Source: JBFXAM01 sp050184295 (lineage in GTDB: Bacteria > Planctomycetota > Phycisphaerae > UBA1845 > Fen-1342). From it: 9,499 nt of DNA. A program made the position numbers and the translations under genes. Of this stretch, positions 1-7,191 are shown piece by piece (position 1 is the first letter of the stretch; each line of letters opens with the position of its first letter). The notes beneath the pieces are model-generated. The model saw only the letters and a program-made list of their open reading frames with translations, was not told the origin of the DNA and did no database searches. Location of the stretch: the NCBI GenBank assembly GCA_050184295.1, contig JBFXAM010000153.1:1-9499 (forward strand), read 5' to 3'.

Positions 1-374
1 TGCATGAAACTCGGAATGACATAATTGCCGAACAGCAGCGCGAAGGCGCCCACGAACACGCCCAGCAGCAGCGCCGCGAGGAACATCCGGTGAACGTTGA
101 TCCCCGCGGCCCGGCAGGCGACAAACTCGTGGTCCGCCGCCAGCCGGCCGTACGTCATCGTCACGGAAAACAGCGCCGCGATCGGCATGGTGAGGGTGAC
201 GGCGATCGGCAGCAGGATCGGCAAGAAACGAATCAGGTCCGCGGACGAGACGCCTTCGAAGCGCATGACGTTATAGAGCCCGCCGCCGAGCGTGAACACG
301 CCCGTCAGCGCGAGGATCGTCAGCCCAAAGGTCTTGAGCAGCTCGCGGAGGATGTACGCGTGCAGCGTGAACAT
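1..374 (-). CDS. LptF/LptG (YjgP/YjgQ) family permease, N-terminal part, cut by window edge
   Basis: The frame encodes 124 residues from an ATG at 374 and stays open to the window edge, so the C-terminal part is missing. It opens with MFTLHAYILRELLKTF, the usual amphipathic lead-in of this family. Three hydrophobic segments follow at about residues 14-36, 47-72 and 97-120. Between the second and third is RLAADHEFVACRAAGI (about 77-92), the family's characteristic cytoplasmic loop. LptF and LptG form the inner-membrane part of the LptB2FG transporter that extracts lipopolysaccharide for export to the outer membrane, so a Gram-negative-type envelope is implied. I cannot tell LptF from LptG on this fragment. 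The start lacks a strong Shine-Dalgarno, and a GTG one codon upstream (377) is an alternative. It lies 52 bp after the gdh stop on the same strand, so co-transcription is possible. Confidence 0.88.
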   Translation of the reverse strand, partial: MFTLHAYILRELLKTFGLTILALTGVFTLGGGLYNVMRFEGVSSADLIRFLPILLPIAVTLTMPIAALFSVTMTYGRLAADHEFVACRAAGINVHRMFLAALLLGVFVGAFALLFGNYVIPSFM

Positions 375-426
375 CACGAGTCCGCATCCGCCCGCGCGAC
401 CGCGTGCCGCCGGCGTGTCGCGCGCC

Positions 427-1716
427 TCACGCGTAGAGTCCGCGCAGCCGCATCGCCCGATCGACGCGGCCGATGCCGACGCAGAGCGCCGCGATCCGCA
501 TGGAGATTTTCCGCTCGCGCGCGAACTGCCGGGCCCGCTGGTACCCCCCGCGAATGATGCGCTGGAGGCGCGTGTCGATCTCGTCCTCGTCCCAGAAGAA
601 GAGCATGCCGCCCTGCACCCACTCGAAGTACGACACCGTCACGCCGCCGGCGTTGCAGACGATGTCCGGCACGACGTGCACGCCGTTGTCCGCCAGCACC
701 GGATCGGCCTCGGGCATGGTCGGGCCGTTGGCGCCCTCCGCGAGAATCCTGCACTTCACCCGCGCGGCGTTATTGCGATCGATCACGTGGCCGGTCGCGG
801 CGGGGATCACGATGTCGCAGGGGACGGTGAGCACGTCCAGGGCCGGGACCTTCTCGCCCACGCCGACGCCTTCGAGCGTGCGGTGGTTCTTCGTGTATTC
901 GAGCAATTTGGGTATGTCGAAGCCCTTCGGGTTCACGTACCCGCCGGACACGTCCGCGACCGCGATGATCTTCGCGCCCCGCCGGTGCAGCTCGAGCGCC
1001 GCGAACGTGCCGACGTTGCCGAAGCCGTGCAGCGACGCCGTCGCGCCGTCGAGCGACAGCCCGATCTCCCTGGCCGCCTCCTCGATCGTGTACACCACGC
1101 CGCGCCCGGTCGCCTCCATGCGCAGCTTGGAACCGCCGATGTCGATCGGCTTGCCGGTCACGACTTCGGGCACGAATTCGCCGGCGCGCTGGCTGAAGGT
1201 GTCCATGATCCACGCCATTGTCTGGTCGCTCGTGCCCATGTCCGGAGCCGGGACGTCGATGTGCGGACCGATGATCGGCATGATCTCGGCGGTGTAGCGG
1301 CGCGTGAGGTTCTGCAACTCGGCCCGCGTCAGCGGGTAGGGATCCACCTTCACCGCGCCCTTCGCGCCGCCCAGCGGCAGCCCCATCACGCCGCACTTCC
1401 ACGTCATCGCCATCGCCAGCGCGCTGACCTCGCCCAGGTCGACGTCGGGGTGAAAGCGAATGCCGCCCTTGTACGGCCCGAGCGAATCGTTGTGCTGCAC
1501 GCGATAACCGGTGAAAACCTCGACCCGCCCGTCCTGCATCCGCACCGGCAGCGACACGATCAGAATCCGCTCGGGGCGCCGCAGCCGCCGCGCGATGTTC
1601 TGGTCGAGATTCAGTACGCTCGCGGCCTGGTCGAAATTCTCGACCGCGCGGCGATAGGCCGGCGACTCTTCGAACATCAGGTCCGACGCGAGCGACTGCA
1701 CCTCTGGCGACGACAT
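427..1716 (-). CDS. gdhA: Glutamate dehydrogenase (Glu/Leu/Phe/Val dehydrogenase family)
   Basis: This 429-residue enzyme interconverts glutamate with 2-oxoglutarate and ammonia in the cytoplasm, linking nitrogen and carbon metabolism. The length is normal for the hexameric bacterial family. Visible landmarks are PYKGGIRFHP (about 82-91), MTWKCG (about 104-109), GGAKGA holding the expected catalytic Lys (about K119), PAPDMGT with the expected catalytic Asp (about D159), and the Rossmann loop HGFGNVG (about 230-236). The strand after that loop ends in AVAD; I do not assign NAD versus NADP preference from this. The open frame extends 44 codons further upstream to 1848. I chose ATG 1716 because AAGGA lies 9 nt before it, homology-like sequence begins there, and a good promoter overlaps the extension. 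The gene follows the phosphatase by 156 bp and precedes the LptF/G gene by 52 bp. GDH rather than a leucine or valine dehydrogenase is favoured by length and motifs. Confidence 0.95.
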   Translation of the reverse strand: MSSPEVQSLASDLMFEESPAYRRAVENFDQAASVLNLDQNIARRLRRPERILIVSLPVRMQDGRVEVFTGYRVQHNDSLGPYKGGIRFHPDVDLGEVSALAMAMTWKCGVMGLPLGGAKGAVKVDPYPLTRAELQNLTRRYTAEIMPIIGPHIDVPAPDMGTSDQTMAWIMDTFSQRAGEFVPEVVTGKPIDIGGSKLRMEATGRGVVYTIEEAAREIGLSLDGATASLHGFGNVGTFAALELHRRGAKIIAVADVSGGYVNPKGFDIPKLLEYTKNHRTLEGVGVGEKVPALDVLTVPCDIVIPAATGHVIDRNNAARVKCRILAEGANGPTMPEADPVLADNGVHVVPDIVCNAGGVTVSYFEWVQGGMLFFWDEDEIDTRLQRIIRGGYQRARQFARERKISMRIAALCVGIGRVDRAMRLRGLYA

Positions 1717-1725
1717 CGATGGGTT

Positions 1726-1730
1726 TCCTT
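1726..1730 (-). promoter_or_regulatory. Shine-Dalgarno of gdhA
   Basis: On the minus strand AAGGA lies 9 nt upstream of ATG 1716. It decides the gdhA start against the longer frame that begins at 1848. Confidence 0.75.
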
Positions 1731-1819
1731 GTACGGGCAGGCCGCGCTCCGCCGTGACGCCGCCCGCGAGGACAGCGCTCGTCGCGGCCGCGCCACGGCC
1801 GGTCGGCCCGGGGTCGCCG

Positions 1820-1848
1820 ATCATATCTGGGCCGCGTTTCGCGGGCAA
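1820..1848 (-). promoter_or_regulatory. Sigma70-type promoter for gdhA, with a dyad in the spacer
   Basis: Read on the minus strand, TTGCCC (1848-1843, 4/6 to TTGACA) is followed by exactly 17 bp and then TATGAT (1825-1820, 5/6 to TATAAT). The predicted transcript starts near 1812, giving a leader of about 96 nt before ATG 1716. The spacer contains CCGCG-TTT-CGCGG (1832-1844, plus-strand reading), a perfect 5-bp dyad that touches the -35 box and could bind a regulator. The match is unusually good for such GC-rich DNA, but promoter function is inferred. Confidence 0.6.
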
Positions 1849-1872
1849 AGGCGCCGGGACCGCGCGCCGCCG

Positions 1873-3663
1873 CTACGCGCGCAGCGCCCCCACGCGCAGC
1901 GCGACGAGCGTCAAGTCGTCCGCCTGCTCCGCCAGCCCGACGAACCGCCGCACATCCCACAGCACGTTCCGCAGCAGCGTCGCCGGCGGCAACCCGCCGT
2001 GCGCCGCAAACGAAGCACTCAGCCGCGCCCGCCCAAACGAGTGCTGCTCAAAATCCGTCGCGTCGATCGCGCCGTCGGTATACATGAGTACGGCGTCGTC
2101 CGGCCGCAGCGCCACGCGGTGCTCGCAATAGGTCTCGTCGGGATCGAGCCCCAACACCAGCGACCCTTCATCGAGCGGCTGCGCCACGCCGTCGCGCAAC
2201 AGCAGCGGCGGCTCGTGTCCGGCGTTCGCGTAACCCATGCGCTGCCCGTCGCGATCGACGGCCACGATCAACAACGTGACGAACTCGGCGGTCGACGTCT
2301 CGCGCACTACGTGCTGATTCAGCCGCGCCAGCAGCGCGCCCAGGTCGCTGGCGGCGGCGCTCATGACGCGCAGCGCGCCGCGCACGCTCGCCATCAGCAG
2401 CGACGCGGGAACGCCCTTGCCTGCGACGTCGGCAACCACCGCCGCCACGCGCCCGTCGCCGAGCGTGAGAAAATCGCAGAAATCGCCGCCGACGTGCGAG
2501 CTCGGCTCGTACACGCGCGCAAACTCGACCGCGTCGTGGCGCGGCGCCGCGCGCGGGATCATGCGCGCCTGCACCTTGCCCGCCAGTTGCAGTTGCCGCT
2601 CGATCGCCGCCTGGCGCAGGCGTTCCTCCACCAGCCGGGCATGCACGATCGCGGTGGCGGCCTGCGACGCGACCGCCCGCAGCAGGTTGCGCTGCACGTT
2701 GCGGAAGCGCTGCTTGCGGCCGGTGTAGACGCGCAAGACGCCGATCGGCTGCCCGCGGTAGATCATGCCGGCGGTCAGGACGCTGACGATCCCCTCGCGT
2801 TTCGCGTCCGTGCGATAGCGGAAGCGCTGGTCCGTCGCGACATCCTCGATGTACGTCACCTCGCCGCGCAGCGCCTGGTCGTCGATCGAGCTCTGGCGGC
2901 GCAACAGCACGCCTTTGTTCAGGTATTTCTCCGACAGGTTGTAGGTCGCCACCGAACGCAGCTCGTCGGTCTTGGGGTCATACAGCCTCATGCTGCAAAA
3001 CCTGCACTTCATCACCCGCGCCGTCTGCTGCACGATCTGATTCACGATCGCCTGGAGCGACTGCTCGCCGGTCAGTAACTCCGCGATGTCGCCGATCAGC
3101 GCCAGCTCCTCCGCCGCCGAGTGCACGAGCGACTCGCGGCGACACCACGCCGACAGCAGGCGCGCCGCCCAGCGCACCACGACGACCGCCCGCGGCATCG
3201 CCCGCGCCTGTCCCTCGCCCGCCGCCGCCCGATATTCCACGAGCGTCGCGGGCGCCGCGGAGAACGCCGCCGGCGCCAACGGCCGGCGCTCCTCTTCGCG
3301 GCGTGGTTCCGCGCCGCGCGCTCCGTCGCGGCCGGACGCTGCGTCGGCGGCGGCCACGAATCCGACCGGCTCGTCGATAATCACCACGGGCGCGACAACG
3401 TAGGTCGACCCAAGGTGCTCCACGAAGGCCAAGCTGATCGGCACGCCGTCGTCCAGTGGAACCGAGCGCTGCAACGGGTGCGGAGGAAGTTCCGGCGCCG
3501 CCGGCGTCACTGTCCCCGTGCGCTCGTCCAGCAGCAACGACGCCGCGATGAGCTGGTTGTTCGCGTCGTACACCGCGACGCGGAGCCCGCCGGCGCGTGC
3601 CAGCCCCTCGGCAAAGTCCTCCAGCAAGGCGACATCGATCAACTCGCGCAGCATGCGACGCAT
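1873..3663 (-). CDS. PocR-like/GAF sensor SpoIIE-type (PP2C) serine phosphatase, RsbU-like
   Basis: A soluble protein of 596 residues. Residues about 5-105 resemble a PocR-like ligand-sensing domain (LRELIDVALL, then AVYDANNQLI). Residues about 110-170 are low-complexity and Ala/Arg-rich. A GAF-like domain occupies about 190-335 (LQAIVNQIVQQTARV to IGVLRVY). A helical linker at about 340-368 leads into a C-terminal SpoIIE/PP2C phosphatase. Its metal-site motifs are present: GGDFCDF (about D394 and D397), VADVAGKG (about D412), YTDGAID (about D530) and ADDLTL (about D582, D583). Such enzymes usually dephosphorylate a STAS anti-anti-sigma partner in a partner-switching stress pathway, with the GAF domain controlling activity. 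No STAS, anti-sigma kinase or sigma factor is visible nearby, so the target is unknown. The start is uncertain: ATG 3663, ATG 3654 and GTG 3696 are in frame and none has a clear Shine-Dalgarno. Confidence 0.9.
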   Translation of the reverse strand: MRRMLRELIDVALLEDFAEGLARAGGLRVAVYDANNQLIAASLLLDERTGTVTPAAPELPPHPLQRSVPLDDGVPISLAFVEHLGSTYVVAPVVIIDEPVGFVAAADAASGRDGARGAEPRREEERRPLAPAAFSAAPATLVEYRAAAGEGQARAMPRAVVVVRWAARLLSAWCRRESLVHSAAEELALIGDIAELLTGEQSLQAIVNQIVQQTARVMKCRFCSMRLYDPKTDELRSVATYNLSEKYLNKGVLLRRQSSIDDQALRGEVTYIEDVATDQRFRYRTDAKREGIVSVLTAGMIYRGQPIGVLRVYTGRKQRFRNVQRNLLRAVASQAATAIVHARLVEERLRQAAIERQLQLAGKVQARMIPRAAPRHDAVEFARVYEPSSHVGGDFCDFLTLGDGRVAAVVADVAGKGVPASLLMASVRGALRVMSAAASDLGALLARLNQHVVRETSTAEFVTLLIVAVDRDGQRMGYANAGHEPPLLLRDGVAQPLDEGSLVLGLDPDETYCEHRVALRPDDAVLMYTDGAIDATDFEQHSFGRARLSASFAAHGGLPPATLLRNVLWDVRRFVGLAEQADDLTLVALRVGALRA

Positions 3664-3675
3664 GATAGTGGGGCG

Positions 3676-3692
3676 GCCTGCGCCCCGCAGGC
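3676..3692 (-). promoter_or_regulatory. Hairpin just upstream of the phosphatase start
   Basis: GCCTGC and GCAGGC form a perfect 6-bp stem around a 5-nt loop, ending 12 nt before ATG 3663. In the mRNA it would sit where the ribosome binds, so it could limit initiation. If GTG 3696 is the true start the hairpin would instead be coding. Function is inferred. Confidence 0.35.
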
Positions 3693-4000
3693 GCACGCCG
3701 CCGCAATCCGAGCCCGCGATCCCGGACCCGGTCCGAGCACCGCCGGCCCGGCGTTCGCCTCGAACTTTCGCGATGCCGGCGCGGGACGGGCCCCATGGTG
3801 GAGTCCGTCGCCGCGATCGAGCGCGCGGTTCTCACACACCGCATACGGGCGCTCCGGTCGGCCGGCGCGCGGAAGTTAGTATTGCCTCGCCACGTGGTTT
3901 CTGCGACGATGATGAGTAGTCGACGCGGTCGATGCGTGCCGCGCCGTCGAAGTTCTGATAACGCGCAACCGAGTGGCCGGCTGGCGATCCGCGCCGCCAA

Positions 4001-4006
4001 AGGAGG
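4001..4006 (+). promoter_or_regulatory. Strong Shine-Dalgarno deciding a GTG start
   Basis: AGGAGG, preceded by AA, lies 6 nt before GTG 4013. This is the best ribosome binding site in the window. It fixes the GTG start of the Cys-rich exported protein, and a signal peptide begins directly after it. Confidence 0.85.
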
Positions 4007-4012
4007 GTCCGC

Positions 4013-5935
4013 GTGTCGGTTTCCTATCCCTCAGTTCGGGCCGCCGTCGGCACTTTGTCGGGCTTGGCGGCGCTCTCCGCGGCGTCCGCCTTCGGCCAAA
4101 CGTCGACCACCTCCGACGCCACGCGCAGGATCGAACGGCCGGTCGTCCTCGAGCGGCTCGATCGGCTGCACGTCACGACGCTCGGAAAGATCATCGAAGC
4201 TCCGCGCTACGACGGCGGCGGCATCGCCGGCGCGTGCACCGGAACCTCCTCCTGGACGGACGCGAATTTCGGCGGCGGGTCGTTCGTGCTACAGGCCGGC
4301 TTCGCGGAAGGCGAAGTCGCCGCCGTCAGCTACACGCTGCCCGCCAGCACGTTCCCCATCCGCATCGACCTGCTGGAATGGATCATCGCCCAGCAGAACA
4401 CCACGACCCAAACCGTTACGCAGTGGTCCGTGCTCGTGTGGGACGGCGTCCCCAACGCCGGCACGCTGCTGGTGACCTACTCCTCCGACGATGTCATTCT
4501 GCCGCACGTCCGCATGGCGCAAGGCACCAACGGCACTAACGTGCAGGTCTCGGTCGATCCGCAGGATCCCGAGCAGATCATCATCAACAACGTCAGCGGA
4601 TCCAACACCTTCACCATCGGGTTTCGGATCGATCAGCACAACGAGCAGACCCAGAACCCCTGTCTGAGCGCGCCGCCCGCGAATCGCAACGCCTTTCCCA
4701 CCACCGACACCAGCGGCCTCGCCAGCGCCGCCAGCAATTGGCTTTTCGGGCTGAACTGCGGGCCGTTCGGCTGCCCGGCCAACGGCGGCTGGGCGCGCTT
4801 CAGCCAGTTGCCCGGTTTCTGCCGCCCGTCCGGCGACTGGGTCATGCGCGCCACGTGGACCTCGATCGCGCCGGATTGCCAGGACCAGGTCGGCGCCTGC
4901 TGCATGCCGAACGAAACCTGCGAGATCCGCACCGCCGACTCGTGCCAGTCCGGCGGCGGAACCTATCAGGGCGACAACGTCACCTGCGGCCAGGTCAGTT
5001 GCCTTCGACTCGGAGCATGCTGCCTGGCCAACGGAACCTGCATCGAAGTCTCGCCCACGCAATGTGCCCAGCAGGGCGGCGCGTACCAAGGCGATAACAC
5101 CGGCTGCCCCGGAACCAACTGCCCACAACCCACCGGCGCCTGCTGCTTCGAGGAGACCGGTGGTTGCGTCCCGGGCCTCACCGAGGCCGACTGCCTCAAC
5201 GCCGGCGGGGTGTTCCGCGGCATCGGCGTCAGTTGCGTCGGACTCGTCTGTTTCCCGGTCGGCGCATGCTGCCTGCCCAGCGGTGCTTGCGTCGCCGACC
5301 AATCCCCCGAGCAGTGCAGCGCCCAAAACGGCGTGTTCCAAGGACACCAGACGACGTGCGGCGGCGTGAACTGCCCGCAGCCCCAGGGCGCTTGCTGCTT
5401 CACAAGCGGTTTCTGCCTCGTGCTCACCTCCGCCGACTGCGGCACCGCCGGCGGAAGCTGGGCGGGTATGGGCACGAATTGCTCTGCCAACATCCGCGAG
5501 CAGCCCACCAACCAGGCCGCCTGCGTCGGCGGCTCCGCGGTGTTCTCCGTCACAGGCTGCGGCAACCCCACGCCGACCTATCAATGGCGGCAGAACGGGG
5601 TCAACGTCCCGGGCGCCACCAACCGCATGCTGACAATCAATCCCGTGATGCCGGGCAGCGCGGGCACGTACGACGTGGTCGTGACCAGCGGCGGATCGTC
5701 GGTCACGAGCAATCCCGCGATGCTGACCGTCAGCCAGTCATGCGACGCCAACTGCGACGGGCTGGTCAACAACTTCGACATCGACGCGTTTGTGCTGGCG
5801 CTGGTCGACGGAGAGCCCGGCTGGTCGGCCCAGTATCCGTGCAGCTTCCTCTGCGCGAATGACACGAACAGCGACGGGGCGGTCAACAACTTCGACATCG
5901 ACCCCTTCGTCGCCTGCCTCGTGGGAGGTCCGTAG
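4013..5935 (+). CDS. Exported Cys-rich repeat protein with Ig-like domain and dockerin-like tail
   Basis: A 640-residue protein of unknown function, starting at GTG. Residues 1-29 form a likely Sec signal peptide (hydrophobic to ASAFG, cleavage near Q29). Residues about 55-290 are an unassigned, probably beta-rich domain ending with clustered Cys and GDWVMRATW. Residues 294-490 are five tandem repeats of about 41 residues with the pattern GACC-x5/6-C-x7/8-C-x13-C-x4-C; the fifth lacks the last Cys. Residues about 495-573 resemble an Ig-like domain (YQWRQNGVNVPG, then AGTYDVVVTSGG). Residues about 577-637 are a paired dockerin-like tail with two Ca-loop-like NxDGxVNNFDIDxF units. It probably acts outside the cytoplasm, with the repeats disulfide-bonded. 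No transmembrane anchor follows the tail. Similar tails occur in many planctomycete secreted proteins; binding partners are unknown. The domain reading is fairly secure but function is not. Confidence 0.88.
   Translation: MSVSYPSVRAAVGTLSGLAALSAASAFGQTSTTSDATRRIERPVVLERLDRLHVTTLGKIIEAPRYDGGGIAGACTGTSSWTDANFGGGSFVLQAGFAEGEVAAVSYTLPASTFPIRIDLLEWIIAQQNTTTQTVTQWSVLVWDGVPNAGTLLVTYSSDDVILPHVRMAQGTNGTNVQVSVDPQDPEQIIINNVSGSNTFTIGFRIDQHNEQTQNPCLSAPPANRNAFPTTDTSGLASAASNWLFGLNCGPFGCPANGGWARFSQLPGFCRPSGDWVMRATWTSIAPDCQDQVGACCMPNETCEIRTADSCQSGGGTYQGDNVTCGQVSCLRLGACCLANGTCIEVSPTQCAQQGGAYQGDNTGCPGTNCPQPTGACCFEETGGCVPGLTEADCLNAGGVFRGIGVSCVGLVCFPVGACCLPSGACVADQSPEQCSAQNGVFQGHQTTCGGVNCPQPQGACCFTSGFCLVLTSADCGTAGGSWAGMGTNCSANIREQPTNQAACVGGSAVFSVTGCGNPTPTYQWRQNGVNVPGATNRMLTINPVMPGSAGTYDVVVTSGGSSVTSNPAMLTVSQSCDANCDGLVNNFDIDAFVLALVDGEPGWSAQYPCSFLCANDTNSDGAVNNFDIDPFVACLVGGP
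4892..5482 (+). repeat. Five tandem six-cysteine GACC modules (protein-level repeat)
   Basis: The units begin at residues 294, 334, 375, 417 and 459 of the exported protein, giving periods of 40, 41, 42 and 42. The spacings x13 and x4 between the last three Cys are invariant; the fifth unit keeps x13 but has lost its final Cys. A GG-x-(Y/F/W)-x-G core sits between the fourth and fifth Cys in most units. Codons differ between units, so this is an old protein duplication and not a recent DNA repeat. Confidence 0.9.
5764..5902 (+). repeat. 22-bp exact direct repeat in the dockerin-like tail
   Basis: The segments 5764-5785 and 5881-5902 are identical over 22 bp and lie 117 bp (39 codons) apart in frame. 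Both encode VNNFDID with the same codons. The flanks differ. This points to duplication or gene conversion of the Ca-loop unit, or to strong codon constraint. Confidence 0.8.
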
Positions 5936-5940
5936 CTGCC

Positions 5941-5965
5941 CGCCGAGCCACCGAAGTCCTCGGCG
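5941..5965. terminator. Candidate hairpin terminator between convergent genes
   Basis: CGCCGAG (5941-5947) and CTCGGCG (5959-5965) form a perfect 7-bp stem with an 11-nt loop, 5 bp after the stop of the exported protein and inside the 86-bp convergent gap before the glycosyltransferase stop. It could serve both genes. No T-run follows on either strand, so intrinsic termination is uncertain. Confidence 0.4.
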
Positions 5966-6021
5966 CACGACGGGATCGGCGGCGTGCACATGGCGCGCTC
6001 GTCCCATCCTGTAGGCTGTCG

Positions 6022-7191
6022 CTACGACCGACGCCGCGCCAGCGATGCGTACAACGCGTCGAGCTGATCCACCATTTCGCGCCAGTCGAACCGCGCGCGG
6101 CAGTGCGCCCGCCCGGCCGCGCCCAACCGCGTGCGAAGCTCCGCATCCGCGGCCAGCTCCAGCAGCGCCGTCACGAACGCCGGCTCATCGTTCAAGCGAA
6201 CGCACCGCCCGGTCACGCCGTCGAGCACGACTTCCGGCGTCCCGTCGATCGCGAACGCGACCGCCGGCACGCTCATCAGCAATCCCTGCACGACCACGCG
6301 CGGCAGCCCCTCCCACTGCGACGAATGCGCCACGATGTCGAATCCCGCCACTTGCTGCGGGATTTCCCCCGGCGGAACGAGACCCGTGAGCACAGTGCGC
6401 TCCGCGAGGCCGCGCCGCCGCAACTCCCCCTCATACTCGGCGCGCTGCGCGCCATCGCCGACCCACACGAAGCGCAGCCGCGGGTCGCGCTCGGCCGCGG
6501 CGGCGAGTATCGGGATCAGTTGCTCGTAGCCTTTGTTGCGAAACAGCCGCGCGACGGTGCCCACGACGACGTGTTCGTCGGACACCCCCCACGCGCGCCG
6601 CACGGCAGCGCGGTCGTAACGCGCCGGATCGAACGCTTCAACTTCGATGCCTGAATACACCGTTCGCATCCGCTCGCGCGGCGCGATGCCCGCCGCCACC
6701 GCCTGCTCGATCAGCGCGTCCGCGACGGCCACGATCGCGTCGGTGTGCCGCGCCGCCCGGCGTTCAAGCCAGCGGTAGAGCGCCTGGAGGAGCGCGGGTT
6801 GCGTGCGATTGAAGCTCATGCCATGGATCGTGTGCACGATGATCGGCACGCGGGCCCGCGCCGCGGCTCGCCGGCCAAGGATCCCAGCCTTGCTGCTGTG
6901 CGTGTGGACGACGTCGGGTTGCAGGTTGTCGAATTCGGATTGCAGCACGCGCACGCAGCGCGCGTCGTACCACGGATGCACAGCCCGGATCATCTCCGGC
7001 AATTCGATGAACGTGTAGCCGCCGGCTTTGGCGCGCTCGACCAGGCTGCCCTCCGGTCCGTGCGTGATTCCGCTGATCAGCGTCACGCGGTGGCCGCGCT
7101 GATGCAGCCCCTCGCAGGTGAGCAGCGTGTTCTCCTGCGCGCCGCCCACGATCAGCCGCGTGATCACGTGGCAAATGTGCATGCCGCGCAT
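6022..7191 (-). CDS. Glycosyltransferase family 4 (GT-B fold)
   Basis: A 389-residue cytoplasmic or membrane-associated enzyme that probably transfers a sugar from a nucleotide-sugar donor to a cell-surface glycan or lipid-linked acceptor. The N-terminal half begins with HVITRLIVGGAQENTLL (about 8-24), the acceptor-side signature of GT4 enzymes, and has DVVHTHSSKAG (about 93-103). The C-terminal half has GTVARLFRNKG (about 211-221), FVWVGDG (about 241-247) and the donor-site stretch SQWEGLPRVVVQG (about 291-303). In the usual EX7E motif the second Glu is Gln here (E294, Q302). Substrate and product cannot be read from sequence. The open frame runs upstream to 8388, but that part is antisense to another gene. 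I start at ATG 7191; ATG 7182 is equally plausible, and neither has a strong Shine-Dalgarno. No other glycan genes are visible in the window. Confidence 0.92.
   Translation of the reverse strand: MRGMHICHVITRLIVGGAQENTLLTCEGLHQRGHRVTLISGITHGPEGSLVERAKAGGYTFIELPEMIRAVHPWYDARCVRVLQSEFDNLQPDVVHTHSSKAGILGRRAAARARVPIIVHTIHGMSFNRTQPALLQALYRWLERRAARHTDAIVAVADALIEQAVAAGIAPRERMRTVYSGIEVEAFDPARYDRAAVRRAWGVSDEHVVVGTVARLFRNKGYEQLIPILAAAAERDPRLRFVWVGDGAQRAEYEGELRRRGLAERTVLTGLVPPGEIPQQVAGFDIVAHSSQWEGLPRVVVQGLLMSVPAVAFAIDGTPEVVLDGVTGRCVRLNDEPAFVTALLELAADAELRTRLGAAGRAHCRARFDWREMVDQLDALYASLARRRS

Larger units (their letters stand above)
3664..4012. other. Divergent intergenic region, phosphatase / Cys-rich exported protein
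   Basis: This 349-bp spacer separates two divergent genes, and I see no credible gene in it. It holds a 6-bp-stem hairpin at 3676-3692, a 13-bp palindrome CGGACC-C-GGTCCG at 3723-3735, a short AT-richer patch (TTAGTATTG at 3876-3884), an 8-bp palindrome CCACGTGG at 3890-3897, and the strong ribosome binding site at 4001-4006. On the plus strand TTGCCT (3883-3888) with a weak GACGAT 17 bp later is a poor sigma70 candidate. I could not place a convincing promoter for either gene. Confidence 0.6.

Noticed and set aside
1717..1848. 44-codon N-terminal extension of gdhA
   Set aside because: Low-complexity, overlaps a good promoter, and a Shine-Dalgarno precedes ATG 1716.
292..3078. A 928-codon open frame on the plus strand
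   Set aside because: It is antisense to gdhA and the phosphatase, is rich in Arg, His and Ala, and has no recognisable motif. It is the usual GC-driven shadow of genes with clear domains on the other strand.
3876..3882. TTAGTAT shared with the dnaK upstream region (8731-8737)
   Set aside because: A 7-bp match in AT-richer promoter-like DNA is not significant, and no consistent -35 box lies at either site.
4289..5584. A 431-codon minus-strand frame under the Cys-rich gene
   Set aside because: Gly/Ala-rich shadow with no motif; the plus-strand frame has a signal peptide, repeats and a perfect Shine-Dalgarno.
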